Assembly: GCA_028554645.1 (NCBI GenBank)
Contig: JAQOOI010000014.1
Location: 124,001 to 188,000 of the forward strand
Direction: 5' to 3'
Source: Omphalotus guepiniiformis
Lineage: Eukaryota; Basidiomycota; Agaricomycetes; Agaricales; Omphalotaceae
DNA: 64,000 nucleotides
Shown: positions 1 to 12,000 of the stretch, one piece after another
Layout of the letters: every line of letters starts with the position of its first letter
Numbering within the stretch: the stretch's first letter is position 1
Notes under the pieces: generated by a model
The model's input: only the letters and a program-made list of their open reading frames with translations
Databases searched by the model: none
What the model was told of the DNA's origin: nothing
Program-made: the position numbers and the translations under genes

Positions 1-1376
1 TAGACTGCTGCTGAAGGTTGTGAGCACCGCTGAAGCTTGCCCGATTGGCACCCGTACCTCAATGCGGGCATTTGAAGGACTCTCCGCCAGGGATTCCGTG
101 TAGAGACTGAACAGTCCCTCCAGGAAAGGGGGTGGTTGGACCTTCCCCATTGCCACATTAATTGTGATAGCCTTCCCATGAAATCGCCCCTCGGGATTGT
201 AGGTCGCAGACTTGTCCGTAGAGTACATCTGCAGGTAACATGCCTCAAAAGGACCCTCTGCGCGAGCTCCAGGCTCGATCCTGCATCCCGAAACACCCAT
301 GAGGTGACTGACGATGTCCCGGGAGTATTTGGAGCTGCCCAAATGAGTGATACGGCTGGCATCCTCATCGCCAATCTGCAGGCACTCCTTGACGGCATGG
401 AAATGGGATGAAGTGGACCACTGGAGGCAATCCTGGTTGCGAGTGGAAAACTCCAGCCCAACATCAATCCACCACTCGCCAGACTGGATTGCAACCATAG
501 GTATGTTGGCCTGGGTCAGAAAGCCCTCCAAAGCAGCCTCCCCTGCACTTCGACGGTGAGCAGAGCCTCCCTTGGTACCACGAAGGGTATGGATGAAGAA
601 AAAATCAGACGCCCAATCCGCCCCATAGGCCTCAAGGGATTGGCGGATGTTATTGGCAAGTACATCCAAGACCTCTACAGGTATTAGCTTGGTCCCATAA
701 GACAGGCGACCGTTCTGCTTTCGGGCACGGAACAGTTCTGACTTGTAGGTGGCGGGCCAATCAGAGATCTGTTGAGGAAGGAAGGCCTTGACGAAAGGCC
801 TTAGCCCATGATCGTAGAATATAGCGAGGTGCTCATCCGACAGAGGACGGCCCAGAAGGCCTCGAGCTGCAAGTGCAGGGAAGAAGATATGGATCATATG
901 CCTTGAACCCCAATAGCCGAACTCGAAGTTGGGAATCCTGTGGATGGGAACCTCCTTCTCCCCCTGCATGGCAAGTCAGTCGTTAATATGGTGCCAAGCA
1001 TCCAGGTCAAACTCACCTCCTCAGTCATTATACGACGCATAATGTGAATGCTAGATTTCAGAGCCTCAGCAGGGTTAGGGACAGGGAAGACCGAGATGAA
1101 TGTGTTGACCACGATGTTTTGAGTGATGCCAATGAGAGAATCATAGTCTCTGCTCACGGTAAGGGGATAGTTGTCGGGGAGGATATTCTGGGTGGGGTCT
1201 ATGACCACCTGATGCTCCTGGTCACCGCCAGCAGCCTCACCAACCACCTCACCTGTCAGCATGACCCTATGGAACTCAGGGCTTTCTGCGCTGTTCAGGT
1301 GCTTTGCCAGTTGGATGTAGTCTCGCAAGGAGTAGGACTTTGGGGGTAAATTGGAATACAAGGCATCCATGGACAT
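1..1376 (-). CDS. Z-family protein of unknown function, copy 1 (cut by window edge)
   Basis: Function not recognised. Exon 1 runs 1376 to 1017, a 53 bp GT-AG intron spans 1016-964, and exon 2 runs from 963 off the left edge, so the C-terminus is missing. Start chosen because the opening residues (LYSNLPPKSYSLRDYI) match the start of the gene at 40054. Further shared blocks with that gene include WPATYK, FRARK, DFFFIHT, WWIDVG, SSHFH and SRDIVSHLM, and the intron lies at the same place. A third, more diverged member is at 49.8-52.8 kb. There is no signal peptide or clear enzyme motif. It is divergently oriented to the SNF2-like gene starting at 3903, an arrangement repeated at 37.8/40.1 kb. 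A soluble protein specific to basidiomycetes is likely; anything more is guesswork. Confidence 0.8.
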
Positions 1377-2009
1377 GATTCAGAAGGAGCGATGGGGTTA
1401 GGATTGGGAAAACATTCGTTGTATTTAAGATTGTATTACAAGGCAGTATGCAAGTTTTTTTTTTTTTTGAAAGATGATAGGTAGAAAGAAACAAGACCCC
1501 ATGCCTGTGAAAAAAAAGATCAGAAGGGATCATAAGCTCCATGTAAACCTTACTAACGTTGGGGTGGCAGGAGAGTGATCAAATCCTGGCAGCCATAGCT
1601 CAACAGGAACCGCGGGTGTATGAAATTGACTATATCTGATGGCTGTGTCTTCTGGCATGCAAATCGGCGGTAATTCTCCTCCAACAAGGCCTGCCATGGA
1701 TAAATTCCTCCGGAAGCGAGGTGGAGTATAGGGGTACCACGAGGAGGGGTAGGCAGTACTGGAGCGGGCAAGGTTTTGGGCCCCAACCCAGATAATGCGG
1801 CTCATGTAGAAGGGGGCCGGGTATGCTCCTCATGAAGAGTACTGCGGGGTATGGGCTTCGCTATCTAAGTCAGCGTCTGTGCACTCCATATGCACAAGCG
1901 AATACACCCACTGGGTTAGATCCACCCGGTGAACCCGGTACCAGTTTTTTAAGACCCTAGCCAGTACAGACATGCTAAACTGCAGGGTTGGAATGGCATA
2001 GGTATGCAA
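1377..2009. other. Intergenic region with uncertain short reading frames
   Basis: Sequence between the Z gene start and the foldback repeat. Minus-strand frames at 1805-1530 and 2231-1833 are open but short. The second runs into the palindrome arm, so much of it is mirrored on the other strand near 3.3-3.5 kb. No family was recognised, no intron or promoter clearly supports them, and they are not called as genes. A run of eleven or more T occurs near 1456. Confidence 0.4.
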
Positions 2010-3543
2010 ATCCTGCAACGTTGCAAAAGGTACATCAGAAATTGGTATGCGCGATGTAAATTTCAACTCACTGATAAGGGGGTGATTCAACCCCTGCAAT
2101 TGGATGTATACGCTAAATGGATTACATCGATAAGCTAACCTAACCGATGGAAAGCAATTAGAGATGTAGCAACACACTTCAAGCAGCCAGTACCATGTTC
2201 TAGACGATCCTGCCTTCCAGAGTTTGAGGACAATGACCATCTCCTGCTGAAATTCGGTGAAACGCCCCACCCGGAGCTAACTCCAGGCAGGTATATCGTC
2301 CCGCCTGACTCGTCGAGGACGAAGGGGGTTGGGTTGGTTTGAAGGGGGCTGGCTATAAGCCTATGGTAGGGGTATATGAACGGCGGTCTCCCGGAAGATT
2401 GGGTAGTAAGCTGACCTGATAGCGATAGTGATACATAACCGACCCTATACATTGTAGATCCAATGTGCGGTCGGAGATACACCACCACAAGGCGGTTCCC
2501 GAGTACATCTTGTCCTCTGCTGAAATTCCGCGAAACGACCTGCCCAGAGCTAACTCCAAGCAGGTAAATCCCATCAGCATCGGATAAGAGCGTGCCTAGA
2601 GCTAACTCCAAGCACGCTACGACCGAGCCAACGGAGGGGGAGAGACACAGAGAGAGAGAGAGAGAGGAAGAGAGAGAGAGCGCCGTCGACGAAGAAGAAC
2701 AATAGACGCTTGATGTCTAAGACACTGAAGACTTGTGGGAAGATCTGCGCTCAGGTCAGCTGACCGGGAGTCGGGGGGGCTCGACTCCCGGTCAGCTGAC
2801 CTGAGCGCGGATCTTCCCACAAGTCTTCAGCGTCTATCAAGCGTCTATTGTTCTTCTTCGTCCACGACGAAGTCCTCTCTCTCTCTCACTCTCTCCCTCT
2901 CTCTGTGTCTCTCCCCCTCCGTTGGCTCGGTCGTAGCGTGCTTGGAGTTAGCTCTAGGCACGCTCTTATCCGATGCTGATGGGATTTACCTGCTTGGAGT
3001 TAGCTCCGGGCAGGTCGTTTCGCGGAATTTCAGCAGAGGACAAGATGTACTCGGGAACCGCCTTGTGGTGGTGTATCTCCGACCGCACATTGGATCTACA
3101 ATGTATAGGGTCGGTTATGTATCACTATCGCTATCAGGTCAGCTTACTACCCAATCTTCCGGGAGACCGCCGTTCATATACCCCTACCATAGGCTTATAG
3201 CCAGCCCCCTTCAAACCAACCCAACCCCCTTCGTCCTCGACGAGTCAGGCGGGACGATATACCTGCCTGGAGTTAGCTCCGGGTGGGGCGTTTCACCGAA
3301 TTTCAGCAGGAGATGGTCATTGTCCTCAAACTCTGGAAGGCAGGATCGTCTAGAACATGGTACTGGCTGCTTGAAGTGTGTTGCTACATCTCTAATTGCT
3401 TTCCATCGGTTAGGTTAGCTTATCGATGTAATCCATTTAGCGTATACATCCAATTGCAGGGGTTGAATCACCCCCTTATCAGTGAGTTGAAATTTACATC
3501 GCGCATACCAATTTCTGATGTACCTTTTGCAACGTTGCAGGAT
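2010..3543. repeat. Foldback palindrome 1, about 765 bp arms
   Basis: Two near-identical inverted arms, about 2010-2773 and 2782-3543, meet at a loop of about 8 bases around 2777, inside gggagtcgggggggctcgactccc. Outer sequence just beyond the arms (for example gcataggta near 1997 and its reverse complement near 3553) is still related, so the duplication once extended further. Each arm carries a GA/CT-rich microsatellite (2641-2686 and 2872-2915) and several small hairpins of the form tGGAGTTAGCTCcggg. Open frames in the arms are mirror images and are treated as non-coding. It lies in the shared upstream region of the Z gene and the SNF2 gene. Confidence 0.9.
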
Positions 3544-3902
3544 CCCCTTTCTTACCTATGCAGCATCCTGAACCCGCTGCCCCTCCCCTGCTTAGTTGCT
3601 TAGTTGGGCCTCACAAGCCTTATCTGGCTCTTACGCCGTAGGCTTTTTCATAGGGTTCTGAGCACCATGCTCAACAAACCTCCGTTCAGATTGGATCTTC
3701 TACCCCCATATGCTTTTAATGTATTTTTTCTCCCACTGGAAGGTGGCATATGCTGTAGTTCCCATGCAGAATAATAGCTATGCAGCGTTGTTTGTCCCCT
3801 TAACATGTATTGATCGCTTTGCAAGATCTTCCGCCTTGGGCCAAGGCTCATCGTTCATCTTAAATTGAGAGTTCTGCGGGAAAGCTCTACACCCGTTTGC
3901 CC
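3544..3902. other. Upstream region of SNF2-like gene 1
   Basis: Non-coding stretch between the palindrome and the ATG at 3903. The sequence MPSHTAASAL at 3903 matches the start of the paralogue at 37835, which supports this as the 5' flank. No clear TATA box was found. Confidence 0.4.
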
Positions 3903-6590
3903 ATGCCATCCCATACAGCAGCTAGTGCCCTCATCAAACTCTTCTTCGTAGAGCCAGGAGCACCCTGGAATTGGCCAGTTTGGCAGAAGATTACAGGCGT
4001 CCATCACGGCCTGTTCCCTGAAGAGGATCACCTCCTACCAAAAGGCTGGTCCAGGAGTGACGCCATCGATGTATCCTCCTACTTTCACCGATATAATGAA
4101 CACGATACGGAGGATAGCAAGATCAAGTTCACCGTGTCCTCCAAGGGAAGTGAGCAAGTTCCGGGCCGCAAGATCTGGGCGACGTATGTTGCGAAGAATT
4201 GGGAGCGTTGGGGCATACACAACACCATCGTCGTTTGCCTCAGAAGGCACTCCATACATCCCATCTCCCTTCTCCTGAATGAGCGCAACTTGGACGCTTG
4301 GCCTAGCGCGGATGCGTACGTCCCTAAGGCGCTTGACAGCATTGCCCTGGAGCTATTTGGTACGGAGCCCTTCCCTGGTGACAGTGAGGTGCTCCCGACT
4401 CCCTTTCGGAAGCCTGTCACGGCCTTTATACAGAGATCATGGGCGCGTATTCGAGAACAGGTACGCAAGGATAGGGATCGCATATCCAAGTTGGAGGAGG
4501 CCGCCATCAAGGCATTTGACGGTAAGGCCCATTGTTGATAAGGTGCTTTATTATACTCACATCTGCTTTTAGCTTTGAACGACGGAAAGCTCACCAAACG
4601 GAAGATAACAGCCACGATTCGTGCCGTTGCTAAATGGAGGGACATAGCGGATATCTACGGCACCCCAGACAACCTGTCGAAGGCGGATGACATGCTATCG
4701 GAGCTTAACCGGCTCATGGATGGTCTTGGTGCCAAAGTACCCAGTGCAAAACCTGCTGGAAAACGTACGTCGTATGCCATGTTTCACACTCCATGAGCCC
4801 GTTCAATTGCATTGTAACTAGGTCTTTTCCGCGTGAATTTGAAGGCTTTCAAGGATCTTGCCACCAAAGAGGATCTGGCAGAGCTGATGACCGTCTACAA
4901 TGCCTATTTTAGGACGGAGAATGAGGAACGACCTGCCATGGATGCAGAACCCCCTGCAGTTGTGGGGCTTCAGGATGCGGGCACAGGGGACCTAGGAATG
5001 GAGGTGGAGGCTAAATTGGACCCTGACCAACTTTCAAGCAGCTTGGGCTTCATTCGGCATCGCCTCCCCCATCAGTTCAATACCATTCGACACCAGGCAG
5101 GCCTCACGGCATGGGACAGCAATGAGTTCGTCTCTGGGAACAAGGCCCTTGTACGCCTAAGGCTTCACTGGCATCAACTAGCGGGTGTTCACTCCATCAT
5201 TCGCAATACATTCACGGCCTTACCGGATTCTGACCATTGCACAGGGATGTTGATCTGCGATGAGGTGGGGTTGGGGAAGACTGCGCTGTGTATATCCACC
5301 ATGGCCTTCCTCAATCAGGTGGTGCACTTACAGGTCAACGGGGAGGCTCCTCCACCAATTCTAGGTACGGTTCCTTCCATCATGAATGCCACGACTGACA
5401 GTTCTGCTACAGAAAAACTCAAGTATCTTGGAGGAGAGGAGAAGCTCACACCCTCGGCCCATCTGATTGTTGTGCCAGGAACACTGCGAGCTCAGTGGAT
5501 TCATGAGCTCAAGACCCTGTTCCGTCCGAAGAGTATCGATATCTTTGAGTACAACTGTAAAAAGACTGGGAATGCCGATTTTTGGGAGGCCGCCGGGCCA
5601 TTTCTATCCTCAAATCATAGACCGCAGAATAAAATCATCATCACCACTCATTCTGTAGGTGAACGTCTTTACCGTACCCTCTATTATGCTTAACCATGGC
5701 TTCAGGCGCTACAGACCGAATATCAGCTGGTCTTCAAGTCCACCACCAGCGCAGGGAGAAACAAGGAGCCATGGGTTCTTCCAGAGCGCAAGCGTCCCCT
5801 TCAAGGCACCATTTTTGACAGGAGATACCTGTCTGTGACCATAGACGAGGCCCATGAGATGCGAAACTTGGGCAAGAAGCACTATGCCACCCTTCAAATT
5901 CTCAAGCAAGGCGACTTGAAGCTGATCCTTACCGGTACACCTTTGACCACAGCCCCAAAAGTTCGTAAACCCTCTCTATTTTGCCTCCATCCAGTGTTCA
6001 ATTCGACAATGATATCTCTTTCAGGATTTGGTATCGCTGGGCAGGTTAGTTGGGGTCCCTCACTTTCTCACAGAGGCCTCCATCCAGGAGGCTAGAGAGG
6101 ATGCTGCGGAGGTTCGACGCGCCAAAAAGCTGGATGACGATGGGCTAACATTACGGATTGTGCAAATTGCATCAGTCAGGCGTATACAAAAGCAATTTCA
6201 CGGCTCCGTTCTCAGGCGTACAACCGACAGCCTCAACTGGACTGGCCAGACGCTCCTTGATGTCCCGCCCCATAAAGATATTCTCGGTGTCTTGAAACTC
6301 TCCGAACGAGAGAACAAGATCATTCAGGAACGTGCAGAAGATGCCAAGGCAAGGTGGGTGGCTGCGTTTACCATGTCATTCATGCCTTCTCATTGAAATG
6401 GGATCCCTTTAGGATCATCTCAGCCAACGAAAGCGGCAAATTCCTAACCAATGTGCGTTTACCCCTACCCTAATGCCATGAAATGATGTGCTGACATCAA
6501 TTATTCCATCGGCAGAAATTTTACATGGAGTACAGGATGGCTGTTGGCTTCGCGAATGCGGATCCAGATGCCCCCAATCCAGTGTTCAGA
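3903..6590 (+). pseudogene. SNF2-type ATPase gene 1, 3'-truncated
   Basis: Eight exons can be followed in frame: 3903-4521, 4573-4764, 4822-5364, 5413-5654, 5706-5960, 6025-6353, 6413-6452 and 6516-about 6590, with introns of 48-64 bp. The product shows the N-terminal half of an SNF2 motor: motif I DEVGLGKT (5259-5282), motif II DEAH (near 5843-5854), motif III TGTPL (near 5931-5945). The roughly 270 residues before the motor have no recognised domain but match the copy at 37.8 kb throughout. After NPVFR near 6590 similarity to the paralogue stops, and the whole helicase C-terminal lobe (motifs IV-VI) is missing, replaced by repeat DNA. An ATPase lobe alone should not translocate on DNA, so this is called a broken gene, although a truncated protein could be made. 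Confidence 0.85.
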
Positions 6591-6982
6591 CGCCTACTCT
6601 TATGTCCCCGGCCATTGAGCCCAAACGGCTCCCTCCCACTGTTCCTGCCAGATCCCGCCCAGTTCTCGACCAAACACCTCCAAACAAGGGCACATCTGCT
6701 CCTCAGCATGTCCTCTTGGGGATCTCACCACCCGCTTTCCCACGGGTCCATCCGTTCCCACGCTGTGAGCAGATCTCTGGCCCTTCTCTGAAGGGCCTCT
6801 CACAGGCTTTGTCAAGCTCAGATCCTCTGCCTCCTGGGCCAGATCAGGGAGGTAGGAGTCTGTTTGCACTTGTTTGGTCCCAGGACACCCCCTCACACTA
6901 GCAAGAACTGCATCCATGCACCCACTCTCTCTCTGTGTGCCCTTCAGTGCAGGCACACGCAGGTCCAGAGACCTGTTATTTT

Positions 6983-7375
6983 GCACAGGCCAGATCCCAG
7001 ACAAACAGGAGTCAACACCTTATGTTTGGCTGTATTTCTACTCTAACCAACCATACCCACTACCCTGCCAAGTCATGGAACTTCTGCTTTCCCGCGGCCC
7101 CACTGCAACCTCATATGTGAACTACACACATGCTCAGGTTGCTGGCACTCTATACAGACTAGATCCCAGGCAAACAGAAGCCAACACCTTATGTTTGGCT
7201 GTATTTCTACTCTAACCAACCATACCCACTACCCTGCCAAGTCATGGAACTTCTGCTTTCCTGTGGTCTCCACTGCAACCTCATATGTGAACTACACACA
7301 TGCTCAGTTTGCTGGCACTCTATACAGACTAGATCCCAGGCAAACAGAAGCCAACACCTTATGTTTGGCTGTATT
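6983..7375 (+). repeat. Tandem repeat, about 170 bp unit, 2.3 copies
   Basis: The phrases agatcccaggcaaacagaag and ccttatgtttggctgtattt recur at about 6987, 7160 and 7330, giving a period near 170 bp. The last copy breaks off after the tttggctgtatttt phrase. Confidence 0.85.
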
Positions 7376-7504
7376 TTGTCACATCTCACCCCTGCCCACC
7401 CTGCTGTCAAGTCTTAAACCTTCTGCTTTCCTGTTGGCTTCACTGTACACTGATACATATATCACAGATGTTTGTTATGTACATCTTGTCTTCTTAGTAT
7501 GCAG

Positions 7505-8465
7505 TATCCTCCAGTGCATTCCACTGAAAGTATTGAACACCCAACTCTCACTTGTTCTATAAGGAAAGATTGTTCTACAAGCTGTCATGCTTGTCCACAA
7601 AACAGCAATATCAGGTTGAATTCTTTACACTTGATGAGCAAAACAAACAGTGTAGCTGCATATCTTGATTGATGAATTTTCAGTCTAATCAATATATCAG
7701 ATATTTACCCACACAATAAAACAACTGTTTTTAGCCACTCACAGAACAAATCCCTGCACAATTTAAGAGACAGGTAGTTCTCATCATACCATCTCATTCT
7801 CATCTCCCAGTTTACCTATATATTTGTACACAATATTCTCCCAGTGCATTCCACTGAAAGTATTGAACACCCAACTCTCACTTGTTCTATAAGGAAAGAT
7901 TGGTATACAAGCTGTCATGCTTGTCCACAAAACAGCAATATCAGGTTGAATTCTTTACACTTGATGAGCAAAACAAACAGTGTAGCTGCATATCTGTATT
8001 GGATAAATTTTCTGTCTAATGCAATATATCAGACATTCACCCATACAACAAAATAACTGTTTCTAGCCACTGACAGAGCAAATCTCTGCACAGTTGAATA
8101 GACTGGTAGTATCACCCATTATTTCCACCTCCCAGTTTACCTATATATTTGTATACAATATTCTCCCAGTGCATTCCACTGAAAGTATTGAACACTCAAC
8201 TCTCACTTGTTCTATAAGGAAAGATTGGTATACAAGCTGTCATGCTTGTCCACAAAACAGCAATATCAGGTTGAATTCTTTACACTTGATGAGCAAAACA
8301 AACAGTGTAGCTGCATATCTGTACTGGATAAATTTTCTGTCTAATGCAATATATCAGACATTCACCCACACAACAAAATAACTGTTTCTAGCCACTGACA
8401 AAGCAAATCCCTGCACAGTTGAATAGACTGGTGGTATCACCCATTATTCCCACCTCCAGCTTCAC
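7505..8465 (+). repeat. Tandem repeat, about 325 bp unit, three copies
   Basis: The phrase agtgcattccactgaaagta occurs at about 7513, 7844 and 8169, and the sequence between is more than 90% alike by eye. Short open frames inside are repeated with the unit and show no sign of coding selection. Confidence 0.9.
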
Positions 8466-8705
8466 CTATACATATACCGGTCGGTCCAAAAACATTCAGG
8501 ACCACTCAAAAATGAGTAGTATATGTATGCTACAATAATGCTATATATATTTGTTGGTAATTAGCTTCTAAACACGCACCAGCTCTCAATGAAATACATT
8601 GAAAGTACTGTAGAAGTAGCATCAATGACTATTAGACACATAGCAAGTACGAGGAGGCAACATTTAAATTAGCGCTCTGTGAGCGCTTTCTTTCATTATC
8701 TAATA

Positions 8706-8784
8706 CCGGTGCTTACAGCAGGCACTGACGCGTTCAACTTCCTTCAACGTGCTTACAGCAGGCACTGACGCGTTCAACTTCAAC
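8706..8784 (+). repeat. Short tandem duplication with hairpin, upstream of YR-RecQ gene 1
   Basis: The phrase gtgcttacagcaggcac followed by tgacgcgttcaacttc appears at 8709 and again at about 8750. GTGC at the start and GCAC at the end of the first phrase can pair as a small hairpin. It lies about 250 bp before the first ATG of the recombinase-helicase gene. Confidence 0.75.
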
Positions 8785-9017
8785 GCATTCTTCAACTCAC
8801 CTGTATACAGGAATGGGGTATGTTTATTTCTGTCTACTCTTTTTGAATTAATCTGAACTAGTCTTGCAATAGCTACAGCTGCAATAGAGAAGGTTGCGTG
8901 GATCCAACATTTGGCAAGAATAAAAAGGCGCACAATCAAGAGTATCATTCATCGGGCAGGCACAAGATTCCTTTCAACGGTAATGCACCAATCCAACTAC
9001 TCTAAATCTGCTGATAT

Positions 9018-12000
9018 ATGTTTTTAGGCTCATATGTATACGTTCAACGTCGAGCAGATCAGAAAATACCCTGTCCTTGCGGCAGTGAGCTACATTCAAG
9101 ATACAGCTACCGCAAGGTGTACCATATGTGCACTCAGACAAATCCTCATCCTGGCCCACTCGATATTGTCTATCCAGACAATGTAACAATACTCTCCTCT
9201 CCCACACTGTCTGCTACTCTTGGCCTGGAGCGATGTAGTAGAAAGGACATGATGGATTTAGCAGCAGACAACATGAAAATAGACGATCATGCACTCCTTC
9301 CTCCACAACAATCAGCTTTCACTTCCTCCTCCGCTCCTGGTCTGGAACAATGCAGTGGAAAGGAGGAGACCGTTTCAGCGGAAGACGACATGGACATGAA
9401 AATAGATGACGACTCACCACTTCCTCCACATTCATCCAATATCTCCTTATCCCCTCCACCACTTCCTCCGCATTCATCTAATCTCCCCTCATCCCCTCGT
9501 CCTACTGCTGCTGCCATGACCGAACTGTCCCTTTCTAACAACGGAGAGACCATTTCCTCCAAGCTCCTTCCTGTTCCCAATGACTGTCTGACCGATCTGG
9601 AGACCATCTCACCATTGCCAAATCATTCCTATTCCAACTCACAATCAACTTCAACTTCAGGCATTCCCAAAGCTCCTAGAGGGAAATTGGAGGACGTGGC
9701 TATGGTTCAGGATGACGTGGCTATGGTTCAGGATGACGAGGGCGTAGTAGATGAATCAGTAGAGTGGAGCAATGACAAGGAGAGCATAGAGGACGACCAA
9801 TGTGTAGAGTGGGACGACGAAGCTGACGACGACGGAGACGATGAAGACGACACAGATTCCATATCCGCTAGGGACGACAATCTCATATGTCCATTAGACT
9901 GCGTTCAGGCTTCTCAGTTTTTGAGAAAGTTCAACATCCTTGTAGACCCTACGTACCGTCTTACTATTTGCATGGAATGTGCGGTGCCTGTTCCCTACAA
10001 CTTCATGTACACCCATCAGCGCAAACGACACTTCAATTCAAAGTCTATACCTCTTGAATTGAAACTACCGAAGAAAGATGATATCGACCAGAGGCTCTTG
10101 GCTCTAGGAGCGAACAAGCCACTGGATATACCACCAGGGCCCATTGGAGCTATCCCTGCGGTCAAGATTGTCAATGGATGGAAATGTGGCCTATCCGACT
10201 GTGCTTCTGGGGCGCTCATTCGCAGCAGCAAGAAACATTTAAGCGAACACTTTCGAACCCATCACTCCCATGTTCGCTTACATGACAGGGTCTCGCTCTG
10301 TGTTTCAGCACAGCCCTTGTCCTCTGCTCGCAACCAGCTGTCCTATGTTGAGGTACTATCATCTGAATTCACTGGTGTCACAGGCGCTCTCGTCGCTCAA
10401 CTGCAAAAAATGGTGGACGAATGTGATCTCTTCAACCCTACAGAGATCTATTCCGTTTCAGACAACTCGAGAGAGAAAAATCCTGTTTTTTCACAGTCAC
10501 GTTGGGACGAACTGATTCACGGAGTCAACATGCGGCTTTTGAGAGGGATGGCTTTACCACCAAATCGCACACAAGATACAGCACTGGAGCGGCTACGACT
10601 GCTGGCCCGCGACTACTACAACGAGATTGTAGATCAATTGCCGTCACTCAGTGTTCTCACCAGAAGATATTTGCTTTCTTCTAATCCCGCGTATGTTCCT
10701 ATCCCTTCAATGAGTAAACACAAACTAAGAATTTCACATAGGACTCAACTAAAGGACAAGCCCTTTCGTCGCCCACAGGAACGTGGAACTATTGATGCAG
10801 ACTCCGACTTTTTAACATTGTTTCTATGCTTTATCATCCGCACCATGAATCAGCCAATTAACGGTTTCGCTGTGTATATCCATCCTGAAACCTGTACCCA
10901 TCTCGGTCTGCTCTTAACTCATTTAGAAGATGACACCTATCCAACGCCCACACTACACAGTGAACTTCATTGCTGTATCTGGTCTCTGCTATCAAAACCA
11001 AGCGACGAGTTTAGACGAGATGACCGAAACTGCCCATTCACTCGGTTTCTCATCGCATTTCATATCAAGGATGACTATGGCACGTTCTCAAAGCCAAACC
11101 AAGTCACTCCAAGCATTGCTAAAGCACAGTGGTGCTTCAGAGCTACAGGTGCACGTGAAATACTTCGCATAATAGATAAATATGACGGAGATGGTCAAAG
11201 GTATGAGAAATACATTATTTTAAAGCAAACAAGGTCTCATGTCTATTTCCAGGGCGTACGAGGAGAAAGTCCGAATGTTCTTGTCAGACACTAATGCTGT
11301 GCTGTTCACAACTCTACGACAGCATATGAAGTTTTTCTCTACCCTCGCGTACAAGCAGCAAGGCATTGCACGATTCAATTGGAATTTTGACAAGACTGTA
11401 TTGTCAATAGATGACAGTCCAATTCGAGTCAAGGACTTTGTCGACGGTATATCAAAATCCATTGACTCTGTTGAGAACTCTACCCATCGACTATTTCGAG
11501 GCTGCAAATACAACGACATATTGGAACATATTGATGGAGGAACAACTCCTGATCACTCCTTTCAGGGACGTTGGTTCAGGGACCGCCCTCACGAGCCCAA
11601 GTGTCGTTACTCTTTTTTTGAACACGAAGACAACAAATTTAACAACCTCCGACCTCGCCTCCTACATCACCTCATCCAAGATCCGGCCCTCTTCACCTAT
11701 GTCGATGGTGAAGTTATTCCTCATCATGGTACGTGATTGAGGCTGTTGAACCAACTGGCCCTTACGTTGCATTTATAGGTGCTCTCTTTGAATGGTTAGC
11801 ACAACTTGATGATACGGTTTGTGAATTGTACTTTCTTGTGGTTTCGACCTGGGGCGGGGGTGCCCGGGGAACAGAGCTCGAACATCTACTGTATGCAAAC
11901 CATCCCCGCCATCACCGCAATGTCTTCATTATCAATGGCCTCTTGACCATCGTCACCGAGTATATCAAAACACAGTCCATTACAGGTTCTGGCAAAACGA

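Larger units (their letters stand above)
6591..8690. other. Non-coding repeat block downstream of the truncated SNF2 gene
   Basis: No gene recognised. CpG is scarce compared with the flanking SNF2 exons. It contains two tandem repeat families listed separately. At 8477-8510 the phrase ggtcggtccaaaaacattcaggacc resembles the end of a DNA transposon, but no partner terminal repeat was found. Confidence 0.5.

Noticed and set aside
2735..3603. Open frames on both strands (up to 227 codons) around 2.1-3.6 kb
   Set aside because: They are mirror images created by the foldback palindrome and have no family match, splice logic or promoter.
9287..9607. Glycine/serine-rich minus-strand frame
   Set aside because: Antisense of the low-complexity N-terminus of the YR-RecQ gene.
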